A stretch of 64,000 bases of DNA from BOG-908 sp965198825 (lineage in GTDB: Bacteria; Pseudomonadota; Alphaproteobacteria; Acetobacterales; Acetobacteraceae). A program made the translations under genes and the position numbers. Location: positions 1,364,001 to 1,428,000 of the forward strand of contig CBDAQB010000003.1 of assembly GCA_965198825.1 (NCBI GenBank). Reading direction: 5' to 3'. Numbering within the stretch: the first letter of the stretch is position 1; every line of letters begins with the position of its first letter. Positions 1-6,961 of the stretch are shown piece by piece. The notes under the pieces are model-generated. The model was not told the origin of the DNA. It did not search any database and saw nothing but the letters and a program-made list of their open reading frames with translations.

Positions 1-585
1 AAAAGCCCCGAACCGCCCCGCGATCTCCGCCAGCGCCGGAACATCCGCCCGGTCGCCATCCATGGAAAACACGCTCTCCGTCACGATGAACCGCCGCCCC
101 GGCCGCTCCGCCGACGCCTCCAGCAGCTCCACCAAATGCCCCAGATCGTTATGCCTGAACCGTATCTGCGGCACCCCCGCCGCCGCACACCCATGATGCA
201 AGCTCGCGTGGATCAGCCGATCCGTGAAAACCAAAGGCGCCGGTCCAGGCAACCGCAACAACGCAGCCAGCACCCCCGCATTCGCCTGCCACCCCGACGC
301 GAAAAGCAACGCCGCCTCGGTCCCCTTCAATCGCGCAAGCTTTGCCTCGACCTGCTCATGCAATTCGAGCGTGCCCACCACAAGCCGCGAAGCCCGAGCC
401 CCCGTCCCATGACTCGCCGCCCACTCCCGCGCCCGCCCGATCAGCAACGGATGCCGCGCCAGCCCCAAATAATCGTTGCTGGACACATCGATCTTCGCAA
501 TCGCCGCGGGCGCGATTGAGCGCCGCAGGCCTTTCGCCTGAAGGTCATCCAGAACGTCGGAAAAGATCGCGTCTAGACGGGACAT
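1..585 (-). CDS. bioF: BioF-like alpha-oxoamine synthase, 5' part (8-amino-7-oxononanoate synthase)
   Basis: The first 195 residues of a PLP-dependent alpha-oxoamine synthase are seen; the gene runs off the left edge of the window. The start is the ATG at 583-585, giving MSRLDAIFSDVL. Family signatures in order are SNDYLGLARHP near residue 37, the glycine-rich GTGARASRLVVG, an SGWQANAGVLAAL segment, HASLHHG, and TESVFSMDGD. BioF condenses pimeloyl-thioester with L-alanine in biotin synthesis. The PLP lysine lies beyond the window. HASLHHG replaces the more usual HASLIDG, so another member of the family (5-aminolevulinate synthase or 2-amino-3-ketobutyrate ligase type) is possible. An inverted-repeat element occupies its 5' leader, starting about 9 nt upstream of the ATG. 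Confidence 0.72.
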   Translation of the reverse strand, partial: MSRLDAIFSDVLDDLQAKGLRRSIAPAAIAKIDVSSNDYLGLARHPLLIGRAREWAASHGTGARASRLVVGTLELHEQVEAKLARLKGTEAALLFASGWQANAGVLAALLRLPGPAPLVFTDRLIHASLHHGCAAAGVPQIRFRHNDLGHLVELLEASAERPGRRFIVTESVFSMDGDRADVPALAEIAGRFGAF

Positions 586-593
586 GGCACCTG

Positions 594-725
594 GGAAGAA
601 AGGACTTCTTTTTTGAGAAAAAGAAGCAAAAAACTTTTGCGACTTGAGGTCGTGCGCGAGGAAGTGCCGGGCTTAGAAATCCAGAAGTTTTTTTCTTCTT
701 TTTTGGAAAAAGAAGTCCTTCCTTG
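594..725. repeat. Intergenic inverted-repeat element, full copy A
   Basis: Left arm GGACTTCTTTTTTGAG with AAAAAGAAGC, then AAAAAACTTTTG. The centre is variable with a GGAAGTGCCGGG motif. The right arm mirrors the left and ends GAAGTCCTTCC. It sits 2 nt beyond the stop codon of the LysR gene, between two minus-strand genes. Each arm can make a local CTTCTTTTT/AAAAAGAAG hairpin, or the two arms can pair along their whole length. Confidence 0.9.
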
Positions 726-727
726 CC

Positions 728-1618
728 TTACGGCTGAGGCCGCTCCTGCAACCGAGCCAGCAGATAATCCCGGAACACCGCCACCCGCTTCGAATGCCGC
801 AGCTCCTCCGGATAAACGAAGAAGCAATTCACCTTAGGCCGCGTAGCAGCAGGCAATAGCCGCGTCAGCCCATCCATCTCCGCCGTCATCCATCCGGGCA
901 GTGCCCCGATCCCAAGTCCGGCGCGAATGGTCAGCGCCATGGACGAAAGGTTATTCACCTCCAGCACCGCGCGCCGCGGGGAGCCGGGTTTGCGTCCGGC
1001 CTCCGCCAGCCAGTTGATATCCGCGACCGGCGGATGGAAATCGCCGAACAGAATGAGCTTGTGCTTGTCGAGATCCTCGAGCGTCTGCGGCGTGCCGTGC
1101 TCGAGCAGATAGTCGGCCGAGGCGCAGATCACCCAATCGATTTCGATCAGATGCCGCTGAATCAGATCCGGCTGACGCGGCGCATGCATGCGAATGGCGA
1201 CATCCGCTTCGCGCATGGCGAGATCGAGATCGCCGTCGTCCAGCAGCAGGCTGACCGTCACCTCGGGATAAAGCTTGAGGAACTGCATGAGCCGCGGCGC
1301 GAGCCAGGTGCTGCCGAAGCCGACAGTCGTGGTGACTTTCAAGCGCCCGGCCGGCTTGTCGCGGCTTTCGGTGAGCAGCGCCTCCGTCATCGCAAGCTTG
1401 GCGAACACATCCCGCACCGTGCGGTTCAGCGCTTCGCCCTGCTCTGTCAGGATCAGCCCGCGCGCATGCCGATGAAACAGCGGCACCGAGAGGTTCTCCT
1501 CGAGCGCTGAAATCTGCCTGCTGACAGCCGACTGGCTGAGATTCAGAGTATCACCCGCATGCGTGAAACTGCCTGCCTCGGCAACCGCATGGAAAACCCG
1601 CAGCTTGTCCCAATCCAT
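728..1618 (-). CDS. LysR-family transcriptional regulator
   Basis: This 296-aa protein has the standard LysR layout. An N-terminal winged HTH (residues about 1-60; MDWDKLRVFHAVAEAGSF, then LSQSAVSRQISALEE) is followed by a long linker helix and a periplasmic-binding-protein-like effector domain. The length is normal. The ATG at 1616-1618 is preceded by an AGG-containing stretch. It lies 31 nt downstream of trxB on the same strand and may be co-transcribed with it. Regulation of the neighbouring thioredoxin reductase is an inference from position; no effector can be read from the sequence. Confidence 0.93.
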   Translation of the reverse strand: MDWDKLRVFHAVAEAGSFTHAGDTLNLSQSAVSRQISALEENLSVPLFHRHARGLILTEQGEALNRTVRDVFAKLAMTEALLTESRDKPAGRLKVTTTVGFGSTWLAPRLMQFLKLYPEVTVSLLLDDGDLDLAMREADVAIRMHAPRQPDLIQRHLIEIDWVICASADYLLEHGTPQTLEDLDKHKLILFGDFHPPVADINWLAEAGRKPGSPRRAVLEVNNLSSMALTIRAGLGIGALPGWMTAEMDGLTRLLPAATRPKVNCFFVYPEELRHSKRVAVFRDYLLARLQERPQP

Positions 1619-1649
1619 CGTTCGTTCGACCTGCGGAAGAGGTGGCGCT

Positions 1650-2618
1650 TCAGGCCGCTTCCAAGGCAGACTCTGTCGCGTGTTCGGTTAGCCACTTTTC
1701 TGCTTCCAGTGCTGCCATGCAACCTGTTCCTGCGGCTGTGACGGCCTGGCGGTAAATCTTGTCCTGCACGTCGCCCGCCGCGAACACGCCCGGAACCGAC
1801 GTCCTGGTCGTTCCGGGCGCCGTCAGCACATAACCCTCTGCATCGAGATCGACCTTGCCCGCGAACACAGCAGTGTTCGGCGTATGCCCGATCGCGACGA
1901 AAACCCCGTCCACGTCCAGCCGGCTCGCCTGGTCCGTCTGGATGTTCCGCAGCGCCACGCCGGTGACCACGGCGGGCGTGCCGCCGCCGATAATTTCTTC
2001 CAGCACCGTGTCCCAGAGGACATCCACCTTCGGATGCTCGAACAAACGGCGCTGCAAAATCTTTTCCGCCCGCAGCGAGTCGCGCCGGTGTATCAGCGTC
2101 ACGCGGTCGGCATGATGGGTCAGGTGCAGCGCTTCCTCGACAGCCGTGTTGCCGCCGCCGATCACCGCAACCTTCTTGCCGCGGTAAAAGAACCCGTCGC
2201 ACGTCGCACAAGCAGACACGCCGGCGCCCTGATACTGCTTCTCCGACGGCAGCCCAAGCCAACGCGCCTGCGCCCCCGTCGCGATCACCACAGTATCCGC
2301 GATATAGACGTCGCCGCTGTCGCCCACGCACCGGAACGGCCGGCGAGAGAAATCCACGTCCATGATCAGGTCATGGATGATCGTCGTGCCCACGTGCTCG
2401 GCCTGGCCCGCCATCTGCTCCATCAGCCACGGCCCGGCGATCGGCTCCGCAAACCCGGGATAATTCTCCACATCCGTGGTGATCATCAGCTGCCCGCCAG
2501 GCTGCAAGCCGGCGACCATGATGGGCGACAGGCTGGCCCGCGCCGCGTAGATCGCCGCCGTGTATCCGGCAGGGCCGGCGCCGATGACAAGCATGCTGGT
2601 GTGATGGGTCTGGCTCAT
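1650..2618 (-). CDS. trxB: Thioredoxin-disulfide reductase
   Basis: A 322-aa flavoprotein that uses NADPH to reduce thioredoxin in the cytoplasm. It shows the FAD-binding GAGPAGYTAAIYAAR near residue 13, the redox-active pair CATC (Cys137, Cys140) followed by DGFF, an NADPH-binding GGGNTAVEEAL segment, and a C-terminal AAGDVQD flavin motif. The frame is open to 2699, but the ATG at 2616-2618 (MSQTHHTSMLVIGAGP) puts the FAD motif at the normal distance from the N-terminus, so I take that start. It is divergent from the Lrp/AsnC gene and upstream of the LysR gene. Confidence 0.95.
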   Translation of the reverse strand: MSQTHHTSMLVIGAGPAGYTAAIYAARASLSPIMVAGLQPGGQLMITTDVENYPGFAEPIAGPWLMEQMAGQAEHVGTTIIHDLIMDVDFSRRPFRCVGDSGDVYIADTVVIATGAQARWLGLPSEKQYQGAGVSACATCDGFFYRGKKVAVIGGGNTAVEEALHLTHHADRVTLIHRRDSLRAEKILQRRLFEHPKVDVLWDTVLEEIIGGGTPAVVTGVALRNIQTDQASRLDVDGVFVAIGHTPNTAVFAGKVDLDAEGYVLTAPGTTRTSVPGVFAAGDVQDKIYRQAVTAAGTGCMAALEAEKWLTEHATESALEAA

Positions 2619-2758
2619 AACGCAATGCAATATCGGTTGCGCCGCACCCCAAGCAAGACCGAAGCTCCCGGCGGCCGCACCTTTCGCCAGCCCGGCCACT
2701 GGCCTAATCTCCCCGCAGAATCAGGGGCAAGCGTTATGACCGGCGGAGCAGCGAAACG

Positions 2759-3235
2759 ATGAAGGCGGGAGCCGAACTGCCCGACATCGACGCCATCGAC
2801 CGACGCATCCTTGCTGAACTGCAGGCCGACGGCCGCATGACCAACGTCGAGCTCGCCCGCCGCGCCGGCATTTCCGCTCCGCCGTGCCTCCGCCGCGTCC
2901 GCCGCCTCGAGGAGGCCGGCATCATACGCGGCTACCACGCAGACACCGACCCGCAGCTCCTCGGCTGGGAAATCGTCTTCTTCGTCATCGTCGGCCTGGA
3001 AAGCCAGAAGGAAGCAGCACTCGCCGCCTTCGAGACCATGGTCGGCGACTGGCCCCAGGTGCGCGAGTGCCACATGATACGCGGCGGCGGCGACTTCCTC
3101 CTTCGCCTGGTCGCCCGCGACACCGCGCAGGAAAACGAGCTCACTCGCCGGCTGACGGAGGCGGTGAATGTCGCGCGCGTGCAGACCCTGCAAACCATAA
3201 GAACCAGCCGAAGTGCAGCGGGCGTTCCGATCTGA
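2759..3235 (+). CDS. Lrp/AsnC-family transcriptional regulator
   Basis: A 158-aa protein of usual family length. The N-terminal HTH (DAIDRRILAELQADGRMT, then ELARRAGISAPPCLRRVRRL) is followed by a RAM ligand-binding domain (residues about 75-145) that normally mediates octamer assembly and amino-acid sensing. It starts at an ATG preceded by GGAG. It is divergent from trxB, with a 140-bp shared promoter region that it could control; that regulation is inferred from layout only. An inverted-repeat element starts 5 nt after the stop codon. Confidence 0.93.
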   Translation: MKAGAELPDIDAIDRRILAELQADGRMTNVELARRAGISAPPCLRRVRRLEEAGIIRGYHADTDPQLLGWEIVFFVIVGLESQKEAALAAFETMVGDWPQVRECHMIRGGGDFLLRLVARDTAQENELTRRLTEAVNVARVQTLQTIRTSRSAAGVPI

Positions 3236-3240
3236 CGCAG

Positions 3241-3372
3241 AAGGAAGCAGTCCTTTTTTGAAAAAAGGAACCAATAGGCTTTTGCGAAATGGGACCGAGA
3301 TCGTGGAAGTGCCGGGACCAAACAACCAAAAGTTTTTTGCTTCTTTTTCTCAAAAAAGAAGTCCTTCCTTCC
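3241..3372. repeat. Intergenic inverted-repeat element, full copy B
   Basis: Arms of the AGTCCTTTTTTG/AAAAAAGGA type, an inner CTTTTG, and a right arm CAAAAGTTTTTTGCTTC ending AGTCCTTCC. It begins 5 nt after the Lrp stop codon. It reads open in the frame of the downstream glycosyltransferase and appears to contain that gene's start codon. Confidence 0.88.
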
Positions 3373-4805
3373 GCCTTATCTTACTAGGACTGACCCTGAT
3401 CCGCCTGATAGTCGCCGCAAGGGCGCCGCTATCATCGGATGAAGCCTACTACTGGGTGTGGTCGAAATCGCTGCAAGGCGGCTACCTGGACCACCCGCCC
3501 ATGGTCGCCCTCTGGATACGCATGGGCACCGCCATTTGCGGCGACATCCCGATCGGCGTCCGCCTGTTCGGACCCTGGGCGGCGCTCGCAGGCTCGCTCC
3601 TCCTCGCCCGTGCCGCGCGAGACCTCTGGCCTGACAATCCACGCGCGGGAGTCGTGGCGGCACTTCTTCTCAACGCCACGCTCGTGCTGAACGCCGGCGC
3701 CATCGTCATGACGCCAGACACGCCACTTCTCTTCTTCTGGACCCTGGCGATCGCCGCCATCGCACGCCTCATACGCACCGGCCGCGGCACGTGGTGGCTC
3801 GTAGCCGGAGTCGCAGGCGGCCTGGCCTTCGACAGCAAATACACTGCGGTCCTCCTCGCCGCCGCGCTAGGCGCCTGGGTGCTCCTCGTACCACAGGCCC
3901 GCCGATGGCTCGGCCGCTGGGAATTCTGGGCCGCTGTTGCCTTGGCGCTGGCCACCGCCGCGCCGGTCCTGCTTTGGAATGCCGGCCATGGCTGGGTCAG
4001 CTTCCTGAAGCAGGGCGGCCGGGCAGGGGCCTGGCAGCCCACGCAGGCCCTGCGCTTCCTCGGCGAATTGCTTGGCGGACAGGTCGGCTTGGCCACCCCA
4101 GGCGTTTTTCTTCTCGGCTGCGCGGGCATCTGGGCCGCGTGCCGGAACGCCTGGCATCGGTCCTTGGAATGGACGCTTTTGGCGGCAATCACCGTGCTTC
4201 CGGCCGCCGTCTTCGCCGAGCATGCGCTGGGCGGCCGCGTCCAGGCGAACTGGCCCGCCGTCATCGCCCCTGGCGCGGTGCTCGCCGCTGCCGGTGCAGG
4301 CATCCGCTTCTGGCGCCCCGCCTGTGCACTTGGCTGGGTCATGGCCGCCGTGGTCTTCGTTCAGGCCGCCTTCGCGCCATTCGCACTGCCTCGCGCGCTG
4401 GACTTCACGCTCATCCGCCTGGCCGGCTGGACCGATATCGCCGGCGCCGTCTTCGTTGCCGCGTCAGCTCAACACGCTGCATTCGTGGCCGCCGACGAAT
4501 ACGGCCTGGCCTCGCAACTCGCCTTCCGCCTGCGCGAACCTGTCGTCGGCGCAGAGAGCCGCTGGGCGCTGTTCGCGCTGCCGCCTGCAAAATTTGAGAA
4601 TCAAACCGGCCTGCTCATACGTAGCCTGCGCGAAGCCGGTCCTCCCGACCCGAAACTCTGGCCTGGCGCGACCCTGGTCGGCACCCTCGTCCGCGGCCGC
4701 GCCGGCATCGAAGCCGAGCGCTACCACCTCTACCGGGTCACCGGCGTCCACATCCCGGGCGCCGCACGCCTTCCCGCCGCCACCCCGACATTAGCGAAGG
4801 TTTAA
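3303..4805 (+). CDS. ArnT/PMT-type membrane glycosyltransferase
   Basis: A polytopic inner-membrane protein of the lipid-linked-sugar glycosyltransferase superfamily (PMT_2/ArnT-like). The diagnostic first-loop sequence is LSSDEAYYWVWS, with the catalytic-type Asp/Glu, followed by GGYLDHPPMVALWIR. About ten hydrophobic segments follow. No ATG, GTG or TTG lies between the preceding repeat and the first membrane helix (RLILLGLTLIRLIVAA). The frame is open through repeat copy B as far as a GTG at 3213. The GTGs at 3303 and 3309 inside the repeat are the closest starts and would give about 500 aa. The first 20-odd residues are therefore repeat-encoded. The sugar and acceptor are unknown. Confidence 0.82.
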   Translation: MEVPGPNNQKFFASFSQKRSPSFRLILLGLTLIRLIVAARAPLSSDEAYYWVWSKSLQGGYLDHPPMVALWIRMGTAICGDIPIGVRLFGPWAALAGSLLLARAARDLWPDNPRAGVVAALLLNATLVLNAGAIVMTPDTPLLFFWTLAIAAIARLIRTGRGTWWLVAGVAGGLAFDSKYTAVLLAAALGAWVLLVPQARRWLGRWEFWAAVALALATAAPVLLWNAGHGWVSFLKQGGRAGAWQPTQALRFLGELLGGQVGLATPGVFLLGCAGIWAACRNAWHRSLEWTLLAAITVLPAAVFAEHALGGRVQANWPAVIAPGAVLAAAGAGIRFWRPACALGWVMAAVVFVQAAFAPFALPRALDFTLIRLAGWTDIAGAVFVAASAQHAAFVAADEYGLASQLAFRLREPVVGAESRWALFALPPAKFENQTGLLIRSLREAGPPDPKLWPGATLVGTLVRGRAGIEAERYHLYRVTGVHIPGAARLPAATPTLAKV

Positions 4806-4851
4806 GCGCCGCAACCCATCATCCCGCCTCCTAGCCAAACGGGGTTCAAAA

Positions 4852-5865
4852 ATGGCCAAGCGCGGCGGTGCGGGTGTGACGATCATCAAGCGGGAGGAGG
4901 TGGAGGAAGCCGGTCACCACGGCGGCGCCTGGAAAGTCGCCTACGCCGATTTCGTCACCGCCATGATGGCCTTCTTCCTGCTGATGTGGCTGCTCAACGC
5001 CACCTCCGAAAAGACCAAGCGCGGCCTCGCCGACTATTTCAGCCCCACCACCATCGTCGCCCGAGGCGCCTCAGGCGGCGGCCAGCCGCTTGGCGGCAAG
5101 TCTCCTTTCGAGGAGGGCCCGCAACTCTCCGACAAAGGCGCCGTGTCCGTCGTCACGGGCAAAATGCCCCCCGCAGACCAGGACGACGACAGCAGCGACA
5201 CGGTCGTCACCAAGACCGTCCACGCGGAAGGCCAGGCCACCGGCCGGGACGGTGTCGGCGCGGACAAGCAAGGCGCCGAAAAACCACAGAAGGGCGCCGC
5301 CGCCTACGCCAGCCGCGGCCAGAACAAGACCGAACCCGCCAAACCCTTGCACGACGGCCAGGACAGCGCCGCCGAAACCGCCCGCCGCCAGGAGCAAGCC
5401 AACTTCGCCAACGCCGCCAGGCAGATGCAAACGGCCATCGCAACCGACCCCACGCTCGCCCCGCTGGCCAATCAGCTCAGCATCGACCTCACCCCGGAAG
5501 GCCTGCGCATCCAGATCCACGATCTGGACAACCAGGAAATGTTCGCCACCGGCTCGGCCATACCCAACGAGCGCACCAAAGCCCTCCTGCTCCGCCTGAC
5601 GCCGATCCTCCGCACCTTGAAGGAACCGATCGCCTTGGCCGGCTACACGGACGCCGCCGCCTACATCGACCCCAACCACAGCAACTGGGACCTCTCGGCC
5701 GAGCGCGCGAATGCCACACGCCGCCTTCTCACAGACAGCGGCCTCCCGGACGACCGCATACGCGACGTCACCGGCCACGCGGACCGCGATTTGCTCCACC
5801 CCGAAACACCTCTTGCCGCCGTGAACCGGCGCGTCTCGATAACGCTTCTCCGTTCTGCGCAGTAG
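4852..5865 (+). CDS. motB: Flagellar motor stator protein MotB
   Basis: A 337-aa stator subunit. A short cytoplasmic N-terminus is followed by the single membrane helix with the proton-carrying aspartate (AYADFVTAMMAFFLLMWL; Asp33). Next comes a long charged, low-complexity periplasmic linker (about residues 70-185). The C-terminal OmpA/MotB peptidoglycan-binding domain carries LAGYTDAAAY, NWDLSAERANATRR and a terminal NRRVSITL. The AWKVAYADFVTAMM signature is typical of alphaproteobacterial MotB. It is followed by motA, with a repeat element between them. That order is the reverse of the common motA-motB arrangement. Confidence 0.95.
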   Translation: MAKRGGAGVTIIKREEVEEAGHHGGAWKVAYADFVTAMMAFFLLMWLLNATSEKTKRGLADYFSPTTIVARGASGGGQPLGGKSPFEEGPQLSDKGAVSVVTGKMPPADQDDDSSDTVVTKTVHAEGQATGRDGVGADKQGAEKPQKGAAAYASRGQNKTEPAKPLHDGQDSAAETARRQEQANFANAARQMQTAIATDPTLAPLANQLSIDLTPEGLRIQIHDLDNQEMFATGSAIPNERTKALLLRLTPILRTLKEPIALAGYTDAAAYIDPNHSNWDLSAERANATRRLLTDSGLPDDRIRDVTGHADRDLLHPETPLAAVNRRVSITLLRSAQ

Positions 5866-5875
5866 CTGTCGGTGG

Positions 5876-6016
5876 GAAGAAAGCAAGCGAGTTCTTTTTT
5901 GAAAAAAAGAACCAAAAAACTTTTGCGAGTTGGAACCGTGCCTGCACAAGTGCTGAGCCCAAACGTCCAAAAGTTTTTTGCTTCTTTTTTTCAAAAAAGA
6001 AGGCCTTCCTTACTTA
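5876..6016. repeat. Intergenic inverted-repeat element, full copy C
   Basis: A typical double-armed element (AGTTCTTTTTTG/AAAAAAAGAACC on the left, GCTTC..GAAGG on the right, inner CAAAAAACTTTTGCG against CCAAAAGTTTTTTGC). It begins 10 nt after the motB stop codon and ends 10 nt before the motA start, so it fills the whole motB-motA gap. Confidence 0.9.
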
Positions 6017-6026
6017 GCCTCACCCA

Positions 6027-6896
6027 ATGCTAACAGTAGGCGGCCTCGTCTTCCTCATCGCCTGCGTCTTCGGCAGCTTCGTCGCAAGCGGCGGCGCGAT
6101 CGGTCCGCTCATGGCGGCGATGCCGTTCGAGCTGCTGACCATCCTCGGCGCCGCCATCGGCACGTTCTTCATGGCGAACTCCATGAACGACGTGAAGCAC
6201 ACAATGGCCGGCTTCGGCCTGATCCTGAAAAACGGCCGCTACAAAAAGATCGACTACATCGAACTGCTGACCATGCTCTTCTGGTTTGTTCGCCTCGCCA
6301 GCCAGCGCGGCGCCATGGCGCTGGAGGCGCACATCGAAAAACCCGAAGAAAGTTCAGCCTTCAAGCACTTTCCGAAAATCCTCAAGGACCATCACACCAC
6401 GGCGATTATCTGCGACTATCTGCGCATGGTCGGCATGAATGCCGACGATCCTCACCAGATCGAGGATATCATGGCGCGCGAGCTCAAGAAGATCCTTCGC
6501 GAGGAGCTGCACGGCTCGCACGCCATCCAGACGATGGCGGATGCCTTGCCGGCCCTCGGCATCGTCGCCGCCGTCCTGGGCGTCATCAAGACCATGGGCC
6601 ACATCAACGAGCCGCCGGCCGTCCTCGGCGAAATGATCGGCGGCGCCCTCGTCGGCACCTTCCTGGGCGTGCTTCTCGCCTACGGCGTTGCCGCCCCATG
6701 CGCCGCTCGCATCAAAAGCCTCGTCGAGGGCGACAGCAAATACAACGAAGTGATCCGCGCCATCCTCGTAGCCCATTTGCACGGGAACGCGCCGCAAGTC
6801 AGCGTGGAGACGGGACGCAAAATGGTCCCTTCCATGCACATGCCCAGTTTTCAGCAGCTCGAAGAGGAATTGCAAAAGCTGCAGATCGCCGGCTGA
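6027..6896 (+). CDS. motA: Flagellar motor stator protein MotA
   Basis: A 289-aa partner of MotB that forms the proton channel and pushes on FliG. Two N-terminal helices (MLTVGGLVFLIACVFGSF, then PFELLTILGAAIGTFF) come before a large cytoplasmic loop. Two C-terminal helices contain the conserved proline region ALPALGIVAAVLGVIKTMG and GGALVGTFLGVLLAYG. The length matches the family. The ATG comes directly after repeat copy C with no clear ribosome-binding site, so translation may depend on motB or on the repeat RNA structure. No other flagellar genes are in the window. Confidence 0.95.
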   Translation: MLTVGGLVFLIACVFGSFVASGGAIGPLMAAMPFELLTILGAAIGTFFMANSMNDVKHTMAGFGLILKNGRYKKIDYIELLTMLFWFVRLASQRGAMALEAHIEKPEESSAFKHFPKILKDHHTTAIICDYLRMVGMNADDPHQIEDIMARELKKILREELHGSHAIQTMADALPALGIVAAVLGVIKTMGHINEPPAVLGEMIGGALVGTFLGVLLAYGVAAPCAARIKSLVEGDSKYNEVIRAILVAHLHGNAPQVSVETGRKMVPSMHMPSFQQLEEELQKLQIAG

Positions 6897-6924
6897 GGGA
6901 TGCCAAAAGTCTGCCTCAAAAAGG

Positions 6925-6957
6925 CAAGGGTGGAGCACCGGAGGCGCTCCACCCTTG
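6925..6957 (-). terminator. Rho-independent terminator after the S53 peptidase
   Basis: A perfect 12-bp stem, CAAGGGTGGAGC paired with GCTCCACCCTTG. Read on the minus strand it is followed by CCTTTTT. It lies just beyond the stop codon of the 734-aa peptidase and also sits downstream of motA, so it may separate the two convergent genes. Confidence 0.85.
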
Positions 6958-6961
6958 TGTT

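Noticed and set aside
573..837. Short lysine/phenylalanine-rich frames (KKRSKKLL, FFFEKKKQKTF) at each inverted-repeat element
   Set aside because: They arise from the AT-rich arms being open in several frames. They have no ribosome-binding sites and recur identically at every copy on both strands.
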